From the NCBI RefSeq assembly GCF_003129485.1, contig NZ_QFFG01000002.1:310001-374000 (forward strand): a DNA stretch of 64,000 nucleotides. The letters run 5' to 3'. The notes under the pieces were generated by a model. It saw only the letters and a program-made list of their open reading frames with translations. It was not told the origin of the DNA and made no database searches. The translations under genes and the position numbers were made by a program. Positions within the stretch are counted from its first letter, which is position 1, and the number at the start of each line of letters is the position of its first letter. Of the stretch, positions 14,377 to 23,984 are shown one piece after another. The stretch is from Polaribacter aquimarinus. GTDB lineage: Bacteria > Bacteroidota > Bacteroidia > Flavobacteriales > Flavobacteriaceae.

Positions 14377-17058
14377 CTAATTTATTATTAATTTTTTTGA
14401 TATTATTTTATTATTCACTTTTGCTTTTAAAATATAAATTCCTTTAGATAATTTTGACGTGTTTAATAACGTCTTATCAGTATTAACATTTATTTTTAAA
14501 ACTCTTTTACCTACAACAGAAAAGATTTGAACTTCATCTATTTTTTGTGAATTTTTCATTTCTATCTGTAAATTATCTTTTGCAGGATTTGGATATATAC
14601 TTAATAGATTTTCTAAAGATAGTTCTAGGCTTGTTGAAAGAGTGTTAGCGTCTTTAACCTCTAACGAAAAGCTATTAAACTCTTTTCCTACCTCTGGGAA
14701 TACCATAATATAATATTGTTTTCCTGGAGTTAAACCTGTAATTTGAGTTCCTGTTTGCGAAGTTTTAAAAGATAAGTTTCCATCTCCACAAACACCTAAA
14801 CTGGTTAACACATTATTTACTATTTCATAAATATCAATTTTTGCAGTTTTTAGTGTGTTTGTAATTACATTTATTGAAATTTTACCACTTTCTGGCGCAA
14901 TTATCGAGATCCAATAATCTAAGATAGGTGTTCCACAACTTGTATTTATCCCGGAATAAGTTGCATCTGCTAAACTATATTCTGTTGCTGGGTTATCTAT
15001 TGGTAATAAAACTGCTTCTGTTTGAGTGTCTGCTGGTAACGTATGTATTTCTAATCCAAAAGAACCATCTGTAGAACCACCAACTTGAACATAGTAGCGT
15101 TCACCTGGTGTTAATCCAGATTTAATTATTGTTGAATTATTTCCATCACCAACAGTTCCTCCATCTTGATTGCAAGCTAACGCTGCTCCTAAAGTAGAGG
15201 CATCTGAACAATTTGTCGGTTTTTTATAGAGAGCTATCTCTGTATTATCGTTTGTTCCTTGAGGGTTTAAATCTGTAGTAATTTTAACCTTACCACTTGT
15301 AGGTGCAATAAACTGAAACCAAACTGTTTGTTCTGCATTACTGTTAAAACAACTTCCCGTGGGTTCATTTATTTCTGTAGTAGCATTTAAATTAACAAAA
15401 GCATTTGAAACAGATGGCTTATCTAACTCAATTTCTATAGCATCACAAATAGTATCATTTTCTGGCATAGTATCTGAAAAAGTGTTAAAAAGTTCATTGT
15501 CATAAACCCCAAAACCACTTTGAAATTCTGAATTGCTACAAGGTGCAGAAATATATATTTTATAATATTTATTCTTTTTTAACCCTGAAATAATTGCTGG
15601 AGATGCTCCAACAACTTTTTTGGTATCTCCTAATAGTGGATATTCACCTTCTTCGACTAGATAAATTTGATAATTACCATTATTACCATTTTCTGTAAAG
15701 GTAATCGTTGCTTTTCCGTTTTCCCTATCTACCTGAATGTCATTTATAGTAGCCGGTTCACAGGCTTCTGGGCCATTATATTCCCATTCCCAAAAGAAAG
15801 GGTCTGCAGCTGCATCTATTTGACTTCCTTGTGGATCACTATTCCACTCAATGGTATATGTAGTATTGTCATTAGCTGCACCATTGTAATATGTTACACC
15901 TCCTCCACTACAACTTTTGGCAAATTTTGCATCTTGATTTAAATTATCACAATCTCCTTTAGCTACATATAAAGTTCCTTTAGAACTATCAAACTTACAA
16001 GAACTTACATTTAGTGTTCTTAAACCTCCATTGCTGTTTTGTGGTATTTGTATTCTGTAAAACATCGATTGAAGGCCATTACCCATTTTTTGACCTCCAG
16101 TTTTCATCCATTCTGTGGTTTGATAAAATCCTTTAAAATATTTTATAACTGGTGGATCAAAACATGTTGAACTTCCATTTGGATTATTCGTAGTTGGAAT
16201 TCCACAATTAGAGTCAAAATTAGAAGTTATATCTTTTTGAAAATTTGCAGTTGGTGTAAAATTTGCATCTATTTGAATACAAGATAAATTTTGATTTTCT
16301 TTGGCATTCATTAGCTGAATACTTGAATTATTTGAGTTTGCAATATTTAAAGCACCTAGTTGATTGTTACTGCAGTTTAGTTTTGTTAAAACTGTATTTT
16401 TTGAAATGTTTAAGTGTACAATTTTATTAGATTGGCAGTATAAAGATTTTAGCTCTGGGTTTTTTGTAACATTTAAGTAAACAATCTCATTGTCATTGCA
16501 ATAAAACTCTCTTAAAAGCACGTTATTACTTACATCGATTGTTTTTAATTTATTTTTAGATACGTATAAGGTGTTTAATTTTATATTAGATAAGAAATTT
16601 ATACTTGTAAGTTCATTTTCATCAGCATAAAATTTTTCTAAATCCGTGTTATTAACTATTGTAATATTAGTTATCTTGTTATTTGTAATATTAACTTCTC
16701 TTAATTTTTTATTATTGCTTAAGTTGATGTTTTTAATATAATTATCTCTACAGATTAAATTTGTTAGCTTTACATTTTTTGATAAATCTAAATCTGTAAT
16801 AAAATTATCATCGCATCTTAGAGTTGTAATATTTATAAATTCTTCTATTCCTTTTAAATTTGTAATTCCTTTATTTTTTACACTAATTGTTCCAGAATAA
16901 TTATTAGCTTCACTTATACTAATCTTACTATCCTTATTTAAATTAATAGAATTATTAGCTAAAAGATAGGCTTTAAAATTTGCATCAGGAATAAAAACTT
17001 CTTGAGCCTTTAAATTGAAAGCTGAAAAGAAAATTGCTAAATATAAAATTGTTTTCAT
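14377..17058 (-). CDS. Secreted leucine-rich-repeat protein with type IX secretion sorting domain
   Basis: An 893-residue protein. A signal peptide covers 1-18 (ending KAQ). Residues about 20-290 form a leucine-rich-repeat array of the 21-residue bacterial type (repeating L..L....N.I..L), ending at SCIQID. A Cys-containing region follows (about 295-430), then a fibronectin-III-like segment near 430-520, then two PPC/Ig-like segments with YYVQVGGSTDGSFGL and YYIMVFPEVGKEF. The last 75 residues are a type A sorting domain: LSIYPNPAKDNLQIE, ending in LSKGIYILKAK and KKLIIN. It is exported through the type IX system, cleaved and attached to the surface. It is the second gene of an operon, 12 bases after the DUF4412 gene. 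Its ligand is unknown; adhesion is plausible. Confidence 0.88.
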   Translation of the reverse strand: MKTILYLAIFFSAFNLKAQEVFIPDANFKAYLLANNSINLNKDSKISISEANNYSGTISVKNKGITNLKGIEEFINITTLRCDDNFITDLDLSKNVKLTNLICRDNYIKNINLSNNKKLREVNITNNKITNITIVNNTDLEKFYADENELTSINFLSNIKLNTLYVSKNKLKTIDVSNNVLLREFYCNDNEIVYLNVTKNPELKSLYCQSNKIVHLNISKNTVLTKLNCSNNQLGALNIANSNNSSIQLMNAKENQNLSCIQIDANFTPTANFQKDITSNFDSNCGIPTTNNPNGSSTCFDPPVIKYFKGFYQTTEWMKTGGQKMGNGLQSMFYRIQIPQNSNGGLRTLNVSSCKFDSSKGTLYVAKGDCDNLNQDAKFAKSCSGGGVTYYNGAANDNTTYTIEWNSDPQGSQIDAAADPFFWEWEYNGPEACEPATINDIQVDRENGKATITFTENGNNGNYQIYLVEEGEYPLLGDTKKVVGASPAIISGLKKNKYYKIYISAPCSNSEFQSGFGVYDNELFNTFSDTMPENDTICDAIEIELDKPSVSNAFVNLNATTEINEPTGSCFNSNAEQTVWFQFIAPTSGKVKITTDLNPQGTNDNTEIALYKKPTNCSDASTLGAALACNQDGGTVGDGNNSTIIKSGLTPGERYYVQVGGSTDGSFGLEIHTLPADTQTEAVLLPIDNPATEYSLADATYSGINTSCGTPILDYWISIIAPESGKISINVITNTLKTAKIDIYEIVNNVLTSLGVCGDGNLSFKTSQTGTQITGLTPGKQYYIMVFPEVGKEFNSFSLEVKDANTLSTSLELSLENLLSIYPNPAKDNLQIEMKNSQKIDEVQIFSVVGKRVLKINVNTDKTLLNTSKLSKGIYILKAKVNNKIISKKLIIN

Positions 17059-17070
17059 AGTTCTAATTTT

Positions 17071-18339
17071 TTAAAATCCCATTGATTTATATTCATTAGT
17101 GTTAATCTTTACACTTTTATTTTTATTAAACTTTATCGCTTTCATATTACCAGATTCATTCTTAGATTTCATATCTATTTCTAAAACAAAACCTTCTATT
17201 ATTCCACCTTCTCGCATTCCTAACATGGTAATATTTGTGTTTTTCATAGGGAAGTTTTTCGTTGCCCAAACACTTACATAACCTCCTTCGTTAATGTATT
17301 TATATTCATAACAAGTATATCCTAATATCGTTTTTGTTTTTCCTGTTTTTTTCAATTCATCGGGATTTGCAGGTACTTTATTTCCAAAATTTGTTTGAGA
17401 TAATTGTTGTTGAGGTACTGTTTTTTTCATCTTCATCCCACCAACATCCATAAACATTGTAATGCTATTTGGTGTAACTACATTATAGACCTTTCCGCCA
17501 TTCCCCATTTCTCCAGCTGCTACAGACATGGCATAAATGTTAGAGTAATTCCCTAAAAGAAACTCTAAATCAGCACTTCCCCCATTACTTGAAGTCATTT
17601 TTACTTCTAAACTAGAGGTAAAAGAAAAACTACTTGGTATAGCAACATTTGAATTGTTTCTATTATTCTTATAAAAATTATTATTTGAATTTTCGTTTTC
17701 TATATTCTTATTTGTTTCATTTTTAATCTTGGTGTTATTTGAGTTGTTGTTAATTCTTTTATCAACAATCTCAGAAACATTTAAGCTCACAAAAGAACCT
17801 GCAACAGGTTTATTACCCTCTATGGTATTCCAAGTTCCTTTTACAGAGAAAACTACTTTAGTGCTATCTGCATGATGAATCGTAATTTGACCTCCTTTTG
17901 GATTTAAAAAACCACTACCATTAAAAGCAAGTGCATATCCCTCTGGATAAGCATCAACAGGTTTTATAACTCTATTTTCGTTGTATGTTTTTACAGATGA
18001 TGATAAATTACTCTTTGAAAAATTACCATATACAGAAACAGCAACATCTTTACTTATATATTCGTATCCGTGGCTGTATAATTTTAAAACCCCAGAACCT
18101 CCTGTAAATTTTGGTAATTCATTAGATTGAATGATCTTTTTTTCTTTCTTCTTTTTACCATCTATGGTTTCGTCTATTTTTTTGTCAGTTTTTTTATCAA
18201 GTTTATCAATGAGTTTATCTTCTGTCTTTGAAAGTTTTTCTTGTGCTTTTTTCTTAAGTTTTTTCCAAATTTGTGCATTCGTAGGGTTGCTAATTCCTAA
18301 AAGGAAAAAACACAACAAAATTGTTTTAATCAGTTTCAT
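17071..18339 (-). CDS. Secreted DUF4412-domain protein with Lys-rich and Asn-rich linkers
   Basis: A 422-residue protein. It has a signal peptide (about 1-22, NPTNAQ), then a strongly basic coiled-coil-like stretch of Lys/Asp/Thr heptads (about 24-68), then a beta-rich domain with GGSGVLKLYSHGYEYISKD. An Asn-rich low-complexity linker follows (about 205-235). The last about 180 residues resemble DUF4412, with NSITMFMDVGGMKMKK, TILGYTCYEYKY and VSVWATKNFPM. It is probably periplasmic or outer-membrane associated; the family has no established function. It is the first gene of an operon with the LRR surface protein. Its start faces the LytTR regulator gene, and a direct repeat that could be a LytTR site lies 70-100 bases upstream. 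Confidence 0.72.
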   Translation of the reverse strand: MKLIKTILLCFFLLGISNPTNAQIWKKLKKKAQEKLSKTEDKLIDKLDKKTDKKIDETIDGKKKKEKKIIQSNELPKFTGGSGVLKLYSHGYEYISKDVAVSVYGNFSKSNLSSSVKTYNENRVIKPVDAYPEGYALAFNGSGFLNPKGGQITIHHADSTKVVFSVKGTWNTIEGNKPVAGSFVSLNVSEIVDKRINNNSNNTKIKNETNKNIENENSNNNFYKNNRNNSNVAIPSSFSFTSSLEVKMTSSNGGSADLEFLLGNYSNIYAMSVAAGEMGNGGKVYNVVTPNSITMFMDVGGMKMKKTVPQQQLSQTNFGNKVPANPDELKKTGKTKTILGYTCYEYKYINEGGYVSVWATKNFPMKNTNITMLGMREGGIIEGFVLEIDMKSKNESGNMKAIKFNKNKSVKINTNEYKSMGF

Positions 18340-18408
18340 AATAATTGTATTTGGGTTAATATTTTATTATACACAAATGTTTCATTATTATTAATAAAGA
18401 CAAAGAGG

Positions 18409-18439
18409 TTTTGTATAAGTTGTTCTATATTTTGTATAA
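18409..18439. promoter_or_regulatory. Candidate LytTR-type operator (direct repeat, 21-bp spacing)
   Basis: TTTTGTATAA occurs at 18409-18418 and again at 18430-18439, exactly 21 bases start to start. LytTR DNA-binding domains typically bind two direct repeats about two helical turns apart (family knowledge). The site lies in the 236-base divergent region between the DUF4412/LRR operon and the LytTR regulator/kinase operon, and could control either. Confidence 0.45.
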
Positions 18440-18575
18440 ATGGTAATTCGTTTTTCTTATAAGAGATTCTCCATTTATAAGTTAAATAACACTATTTTCT
18501 TTGAAAAAGAATCAATTTACACATGCTTTAATTGTTTTTTAAAAATTAATTTTAAATTTGATAAAATTGATCTTT

Positions 18576-19310
18576 ATGATAAAAGCAGTAATTTTAGATG
18601 ATGAACCTAAAGCTATACAAGGTTTATCATGGGAGTTGTCTAATTTCGAAGAAGAACTCGAAGTTGTTGCCACTTTTACCGAACCAGAAAAAGCATTAAC
18701 GTATTTACAAGCTTCTGAAATAGATTGTCTTTTTCTAGACATTGAAATGCCAACTATGGATGGTTTTCAGTTTTTAGAAAAATTAGAAAAAAAAGATTTT
18801 TCTGTAATAATAACAACTGCTTACAACGAATATGCGATTACCGCACTTAAAAAAGAGGCTATTGATTACCTTTTAAAACCTATAGATACAGATGATTTAA
18901 GAGATGCTTTAACTAAAGTAAAAAAACATATTTCTAAAGGGTTTAGTGCAGATAAATTTGAAGACATCTTATTAAAGTTTAATGATAAACTAAATCATAA
19001 AAAAATTACAATTAATACAGATGGAAAATTGGTTTTTTTAGAACCTAGAGAAATTATTTATGTTGCTTCTGATGGTAATTATTCTACACTATTTCTTTTA
19101 GGGAATAAAAAAATGGTGGTTACAAAAAAACTTAAAGAAATTGATGAATTATTACCTAGCGATTACTTTTTTAGAATTCACAACTCCTATATTATTAACC
19201 TAAATAAAATTAAAGAGTTTATTAAATCTGATGGTTATGTTGTTTTAGAGAACAACGCTAAAATTCCAGTTTCAAGACAAAAAAAATCTGCTTTTTTAGA
19301 AAAGCTTTAA
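18576..19310 (+). CDS. LytTR-family response regulator
   Basis: A 244-residue protein. A receiver domain covers about 1-120, with acidic pair ILDDEP (Asp8-Asp9), phospho-acceptor Asp55 (LFLDIEMP), Thr in TTAYNEYA and Lys in YLLKPID. A LytTR DNA-binding domain follows (about 140-244), with REIIYVASDGNYSTLF and FFRIHNSYIINLNKI. It binds direct-repeat operators and regulates transcription when phosphorylated by the downstream kinase. The frame extends to TTG at 18558, but the ATG at 18576 gives the standard N terminus. The kinase gene starts 9 bases after its stop, so they form one operon. A 21-bp-spaced direct repeat upstream may be its operator. Confidence 0.93.
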   Translation: MIKAVILDDEPKAIQGLSWELSNFEEELEVVATFTEPEKALTYLQASEIDCLFLDIEMPTMDGFQFLEKLEKKDFSVIITTAYNEYAITALKKEAIDYLLKPIDTDDLRDALTKVKKHISKGFSADKFEDILLKFNDKLNHKKITINTDGKLVFLEPREIIYVASDGNYSTLFLLGNKKMVVTKKLKEIDELLPSDYFFRIHNSYIINLNKIKEFIKSDGYVVLENNAKIPVSRQKKSAFLEKL

Positions 19311-19319
19311 AATACCTAA

Positions 19320-21245
19320 ATGAAAAATTATTTTATAATATATCTTCTTTTGTTTAATTTGACTTTTGGTGCTTTCTCTCAAAAGAAAAAAACAGATTTC
19401 AAAATAACTGTTGATAATATTTTAACTACAAAACCTAACACGTATAAAAAAATAGATAAATTATTAAAACCTTTTCAAAGAGATTCTACCAAAGTAAAAA
19501 TAATTATAGAAAGGTTTCAAAAAGAAAATTATAAAGATGGTTTGGCATACGAATACATTAAACTTGGCAATATTTATAGAAAATATTCTGACTACAACAA
19601 AGCAATTGAAGTTCACAAAAAAGCTTTAGAGATTTCTCAAGATAATAAAAATGATGAATTCGAAATATTTAGCTTAAACATGTTAGGTGTAGATTATAGA
19701 CGTAAAAACATTTACACCTCTGCAATAAACTTTAATAAAAAAGCATTAGAAATTGCCGAGAAAAAGAAGAATCCTAATTCCGGAATTTTAAGAAGTATGG
19801 AGGTTTCTTACAATAGTATTGGTAATATTTACCTCTTGCTAGAACAATATATTTTAGCTGAAAAAAACTTTAAAAAAGCAATCGATATTGCAGAAAAATC
19901 TAAAAACAAATGGTCTGTATCTATCAATAATGAAAATATTGCGAAAGTAAAAGAAGCACAAGACAGTCTAGATTTGGCTATTGAGTATACTAAAAGAGCA
20001 TTGGCTATAGATCAAAGTATAAATAATCATTACGGTAGAATGATTTGTTATAATAGGCTTGGTAAACTTCATATTAAAAAAGGAGATTATGTAATCGCAG
20101 AGGAATACTTAAAAAATGCTGTCCCTATTGCTAAAAGCGTTAAGAATAAATATTATATTTCTCTTATTAACAACAACTTAGGATGGCTATATACTAAAAC
20201 AAAAAAGACTAATAAAGCCCAAAAACATTTTGAAAAAAGTTTAAAAATTGCTGAAAAAAGAAACTATAAAACTGCTTTAACCGAGATTTATACAAATTAT
20301 TCAGAATTTAACGAGCTTACAGGAAATTATAAAGAAGCTTTAAATTATCAAAAAAAGTATACCGCTACAGCAAACGAATTATTAAACGACAAAACCTCTA
20401 AATATGTAAACGATTTAATTATTAAATACGATAGTGAGCGTAAGTCAAATCAGATAAAAAGTTTAGCAAAACAAAATGAAATTGCAGCATTAGAACTTTC
20501 TAAAAACAGAAATTTTATTATTATCAGTTTTATCGTTTTAATATTATTAGCAACTGTTTTATATTTTGTGTACAGACAAATCTCTTTGAATAAAGAAAAA
20601 AAGATTTTAACACTAGAGCAAGATGTTTTAAGAAGCCAAATGAATCCTCATTTTATTTTTAATGCATTAAACTCAATTAAACATTACATTGTAAATAACG
20701 AACAAAAAAATGCAGTTCATTATTTAAATAAATTTTCTAAACTAATTCGAAAAATTCTTGAATCTTCTACAGTTAAAGAGGTTTCTTTAAAAGAAGAATT
20801 AAATATTATAGATTTATATATGAACATCGAAAATATTAGGTTTTCTAACCAAATAAATTACACGATAAAAGTAGAAGATGATTTAGATATTTCTACAATA
20901 AAAGTTCCTCCGTTGGTATTGCAACCTTTTTTAGAAAATGCTCTTTGGCACGGTCTCTCGTCAAAAAAAGGAGATAAAACCATACAATTAAGTGTTTTTA
21001 AACTCTCTAAAGAATATATTCAAATTGATATCGAAGATAATGGTATTGGGAGAACAGCTTCGGCCAAAATAAAATCTAATAAGGTAATTCATAAAAAATC
21101 GATAGGTATCGAACTAACCAAAGAGCGCCTCAATAACTTTATTAAAGATTTTAAAAACCCTTTTAGTTTAATTTTTAACGATTTGGTCGATGAAAATAAA
21201 AACCCGCTAGGAACTAAAGTTGCTTTAAGAATTCCATTACAATAA
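19320..21245 (+). CDS. TPR-containing sensor histidine kinase (His_kinase family, LytS-like)
   Basis: A 641-residue protein with a signal peptide (about 1-20), then a periplasmic array of about seven tetratricopeptide repeats (about 50-375) with units such as YNKAIEVHKKALEIS and YNSIGNIYLLLEQY. One membrane helix spans about 400-420, followed by a short coiled coil. The His_kinase domain has the phospho-acceptor His444 in MNPHFIFNALNSIKHY, and a HATPase domain with PPLVLQPFLENALWHGL and the G box DNGIGR. It phosphorylates the LytTR regulator encoded just upstream. The TPR array probably senses a protein or peptide at the envelope (inference). No terminator hairpin is visible before the convergent DUF3109 gene. 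Confidence 0.93.
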   Translation: MKNYFIIYLLLFNLTFGAFSQKKKTDFKITVDNILTTKPNTYKKIDKLLKPFQRDSTKVKIIIERFQKENYKDGLAYEYIKLGNIYRKYSDYNKAIEVHKKALEISQDNKNDEFEIFSLNMLGVDYRRKNIYTSAINFNKKALEIAEKKKNPNSGILRSMEVSYNSIGNIYLLLEQYILAEKNFKKAIDIAEKSKNKWSVSINNENIAKVKEAQDSLDLAIEYTKRALAIDQSINNHYGRMICYNRLGKLHIKKGDYVIAEEYLKNAVPIAKSVKNKYYISLINNNLGWLYTKTKKTNKAQKHFEKSLKIAEKRNYKTALTEIYTNYSEFNELTGNYKEALNYQKKYTATANELLNDKTSKYVNDLIIKYDSERKSNQIKSLAKQNEIAALELSKNRNFIIISFIVLILLATVLYFVYRQISLNKEKKILTLEQDVLRSQMNPHFIFNALNSIKHYIVNNEQKNAVHYLNKFSKLIRKILESSTVKEVSLKEELNIIDLYMNIENIRFSNQINYTIKVEDDLDISTIKVPPLVLQPFLENALWHGLSSKKGDKTIQLSVFKLSKEYIQIDIEDNGIGRTASAKIKSNKVIHKKSIGIELTKERLNNFIKDFKNPFSLIFNDLVDENKNPLGTKVALRIPLQ

Positions 21246-21267
21246 TTCTTTATTTCTAATAAAAAAA

Positions 21268-21837
21268 TTATTCTAAATGCTTTTCTGCCACTTTTTCTAA
21301 TTCAGAATACCAATCTTCACCAAATTTTCTTACTAAAGCTTGTTTTACAAACTTATAAATTGGCACTTGCAATTCTTTACCTAAAGAACAAGCGTCATCA
21401 CAAATTTCCCATTTATGATAATTTACTGCAGCAAACTCGCTATAATCTTTAACTCTGACTGGGTATAAATGACAAGAAACAGGTTTTTTCCAATCAATTT
21501 CTCCTTGGTTATAAGCTTCTTCGATAGCACAAAGGGCGGTATTTTGTTCATCAAAAATTACATAAGCGCAGTCTGCACCTTTTATTAGTGGGGTTTCCAA
21601 TTCTCCCCATTCACTTTTTGTCCAAGTGCCTTCTTTTTCTATTACCTCTAGACCTTCTTTACGTAAAAATGGTTTTACTTTCGGATATATTTTCTCTAAT
21701 ATTTTGGTTTCCTCTTTTTCTAAAGGAGCACCAGCTTCTCCATCTACACAACAAGCCCCTTTACAAGCGGATAAGTTGCAAACAAAGTCTTTTTCTATAA
21801 TATCTTCTGAAACTATTGTCTTTCCTAACTGAAACAT
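21268..21837 (-). CDS. DUF3109 family cysteine-rich protein
   Basis: A 189-residue cytoplasmic protein. The N-terminal motif FVCNLSACKGACC holds Cys20, Cys25, Cys29 and Cys30. Further cysteines follow in GADCAYVIF, TALCAIEE, VSCHLYPVR and EICDDAC. DUF3109 proteins resemble the YkgJ-type putative metal-chelating family (zinc or iron-sulfur); the chemistry is not established. A consensus -7 element ends only 4 bases before the ATG, so the transcript may be leaderless. Its start faces the MarC gene across an 84-base divergent region with a second consensus promoter. Confidence 0.85.
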   Translation of the reverse strand: MFQLGKTIVSEDIIEKDFVCNLSACKGACCVDGEAGAPLEKEETKILEKIYPKVKPFLRKEGLEVIEKEGTWTKSEWGELETPLIKGADCAYVIFDEQNTALCAIEEAYNQGEIDWKKPVSCHLYPVRVKDYSEFAAVNYHKWEICDDACSLGKELQVPIYKFVKQALVRKFGEDWYSELEKVAEKHLE

Positions 21838-21841
21838 TTCG

Positions 21842-21849
21842 CAAAAATA
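21842..21849 (-). promoter_or_regulatory. -7 promoter element of the DUF3109 gene (probably leaderless)
   Basis: TATTTTTG on the minus strand ends 4 bases before the ATG at 21837. With a start site 4-6 bases beyond the element, the mRNA would begin at or next to the start codon. Confidence 0.6.
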
Positions 21850-21895
21850 AACTAATATTTTTCATTTTTTTTCTGTTTTCATAAAATTAGTTAAC

Positions 21896-21903
21896 TAATT
21901 TTG
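21896..21903 (+). promoter_or_regulatory. -7 promoter element of the MarC/FAD operon
   Basis: TAATTTTG, a perfect TAnnTTTG, lies 18 bases before the ATG at 21922. It overlaps the in-frame TTG at 21901, which therefore cannot be the start. Confidence 0.6.
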
Positions 21904-21921
21904 CAAAAAATTAAAAGTGTG

Positions 21922-22509
21922 ATGAATTTTAATTATAAAGAAATTCTTACTGCATTTATGGTTTTATTTGCAGTGATAGATATTATTGGAAACATTCCAA
22001 TTATTATAGATTTAAGAAAAAAAGTGGGTCATATTCAATCAGAAAAAGCATCTTTAATAGCTGGTTTCATTATGATTTTATTTCTTTTTGTTGGACAAAG
22101 TTTATTAAATTTAATAGGCATCGATGTGAATTCTTTTGCGGTTGCTGGTGCTTTTATTTTATTTTTTATTGCTTTAGAAATGATTTTAGGTATTACTCTT
22201 TATAAAGATGACAGTAGTGGTTCTGCTTCAATTACAGCTACAGTTTTTCCTTTAGCATTCCCATTAATTGCTGGCCCAGGAAGTTTAACTACTTTATTAT
22301 CTTTAAGAGCAGAATTTGCAATTGAAAATATAATAATCGCAGTAGTTTTAAATATTATCTTTTTATATATTGTTTTAAAAACATCTTCTAAAATAGAGCG
22401 TCTGATTGGTCCAACAGGAATTCAAATTATTCGCAAAGTTTTTGGGGTAATTTTATTAGCTATAGCTGTAAAACTTTTTGCAGCCAACATAAAAGAGTTA
22501 TTCGTTTAA
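21922..22509 (+). CDS. MarC family integral membrane protein
   Basis: A 195-residue protein with six hydrophobic segments. It has typical MarC-family features: LFAVIDIIGNIPIII in the first helix, ALEMILGI in the third, and TVFPLAFPLIAGPGSLTT and GPTGIQIIRKVFGVILLAIAVKLF in the last helices. The family was once linked to multiple antibiotic resistance, but the transport role is unproven. The start at 21922 is chosen over TTG 21901 because the promoter overlaps the latter. The FAD-dependent protein gene begins 1 base after its stop, so the two are cotranscribed. Confidence 0.9.
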   Translation: MNFNYKEILTAFMVLFAVIDIIGNIPIIIDLRKKVGHIQSEKASLIAGFIMILFLFVGQSLLNLIGIDVNSFAVAGAFILFFIALEMILGITLYKDDSSGSASITATVFPLAFPLIAGPGSLTTLLSLRAEFAIENIIIAVVLNIIFLYIVLKTSSKIERLIGPTGIQIIRKVFGVILLAIAVKLFAANIKELFV

Positions 22510-22510
22510 T

Positions 22511-23116
22511 ATGAATTTTGATGTATTAATAATTGGTGGAGGAGTTTCAGGAATGCAGTGTGCTTTTGTTTTAGGTTCTGCTCAAAATAAAATATACGCT
22601 CAAAATAAAAAAATCGGGATTATACTACATCAAAGAACTTCTCATCTACAAGATGCTTTGTTTAATAATGTATTAGGATTAAAACCAAAAACTCTTGGAA
22701 AGGATATTTTACAAGACGGTAAAGAGCAATTATCTTATTTATACCCTAATATTAATCAAATAGAGAAAGAAAAAGTTTTATCTGTATTACCACATAAATT
22801 AGGCTATGAAGTAAACACAAATAAAAAAACTTATTTTTCAAATAATGTAATTATAGCTCTAAACTACTCCAAACCCTTTAACATCATTGGACTTGAAAAA
22901 TACCTAATTCCTCACGAAAGAGCTAACCCTTTAAAAGATAGAATTCAACTAAAAAACAACCACCATTTAATTCAACCTGGATTATATTGTTGTGGCACTA
23001 TCGCTGGATGGAGAAGCCAGTTTGCTATAGCGGCAGGTAGCGGTGCAAGTGTAGCTACTGATATTCTTACGCTTTGGAATAATAATACACCAACCAAAGT
23101 GCATGACAAATTATGA
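22511..23116 (+). CDS. Short FAD-dependent oxidoreductase (thioredoxin-reductase-like)
   Basis: A 201-residue protein. The N-terminal Rossmann motif is DVLIIGGGVSGMQCAF (GxGxxG), and the C-terminal flavin-contacting part is GLYCCGTIAGWRSQFAIAAGSGASVATDIL, as in thioredoxin-reductase-like flavoproteins. Proteins of that group have about 310 residues with an inserted NAD(P)H domain and a CxxC; here the middle is short (about 35-150) and no redox CxxC is seen. It is a compact variant whose electron donor and substrate are unknown. It starts 1 base after the MarC stop, an unusual pairing that implies coupled expression. Confidence 0.75.
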   Translation: MNFDVLIIGGGVSGMQCAFVLGSAQNKIYAQNKKIGIILHQRTSHLQDALFNNVLGLKPKTLGKDILQDGKEQLSYLYPNINQIEKEKVLSVLPHKLGYEVNTNKKTYFSNNVIIALNYSKPFNIIGLEKYLIPHERANPLKDRIQLKNNHHLIQPGLYCCGTIAGWRSQFAIAAGSGASVATDILTLWNNNTPTKVHDKL

Positions 23117-23248
23117 TGAAAATCATATTTTAACCCTATTTTAATTTATAATTTTATAATCAAAAGTCAAATTTTTAAGAATTTGATAATTTTTGTAAAA
23201 ATATTTTAAATAGCAAAATTATATTTATAAATTTTAAAGGGTTATAAA

Positions 23249-23983
23249 ATGGAAATTAAAAAGAATCCAAAACAGCAATTAGAAAATTATAGTAAAATTT
23301 TCTTACAAATAGGTTTAACACTTACCTTATTTATAACATACTCTTTGATGGAACATAAAACATTTGATAAAAATGATTTGGGTAGCTTAGGGCATGCTAA
23401 TATGGTGGATGACATGAAAGAAGATATACCAATCATTGAAATTCAAGAAATAAAACCTCCACCACAAAAAACACCTCCACCAATTGTTGAAAAAATAAAA
23501 GTAGTGGAAGACGATTTAAAAATTGAAGAAACTGTTGTAGAATCTACAGAAACAGACGAAAGTGAAGGAGTAGTAGTAAACACCGAGGATATTGTTGAAA
23601 TTGAAGAAGCAGAAGAAGTTGTAGAAGATATTCCTTTTATTCTAATTGAAAACGTGCCTGTGTATCCAGGTTGTAAAGGGAATAATAATCAATTAAAAAA
23701 ATGTTTTACAAAAAAAGTAACACATCACTTTGGAAAAAAATTTGATGTTGGTTTAGCTAGTAGACTCGGTTTACAAGCTGGTAAAAAAAGATTATTTGTA
23801 ATCTTTACAATCAATAAATTTGGAAAAGTGGTTAACGTAAAAACACGTGGACCACACCCAGTATTAGAAAAAGAAGTAACAAAAATTATAGGTTCTTTAC
23901 CTAAAATGACTCCAGGTAAGCAAAGAGGAATTCCTGTGGGAGTTAGTTATAGTATTCCTATTACATTTGAAGTTAGACAATAA
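23249..23983 (+). CDS. TonB-like energy transducer
   Basis: A 244-residue protein. The cytoplasmic N terminus KNPKQQLENYSKIF precedes one membrane helix (about 20-36). Next are a proline-rich linker (IKPPPQKTPPPI), a Glu/Val-rich spacer (about 85-130) and a C-terminal TonB_C-like domain with VPVYPGCKGNNNQLKKCF and LPKMTPGKQRGIPVGVSYSIP. It is the closest relative of the partial gene at 1-660, sharing even the ESTETDE stretch, which suggests recent duplication or shared function. It probably couples the inner-membrane proton gradient to an outer-membrane transporter. It is monocistronic, with a strong terminator immediately after the stop. Confidence 0.9.
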   Translation: MEIKKNPKQQLENYSKIFLQIGLTLTLFITYSLMEHKTFDKNDLGSLGHANMVDDMKEDIPIIEIQEIKPPPQKTPPPIVEKIKVVEDDLKIEETVVESTETDESEGVVVNTEDIVEIEEAEEVVEDIPFILIENVPVYPGCKGNNNQLKKCFTKKVTHHFGKKFDVGLASRLGLQAGKKRLFVIFTINKFGKVVNVKTRGPHPVLEKEVTKIIGSLPKMTPGKQRGIPVGVSYSIPITFEVRQ

Positions 23984-23984
23984 A

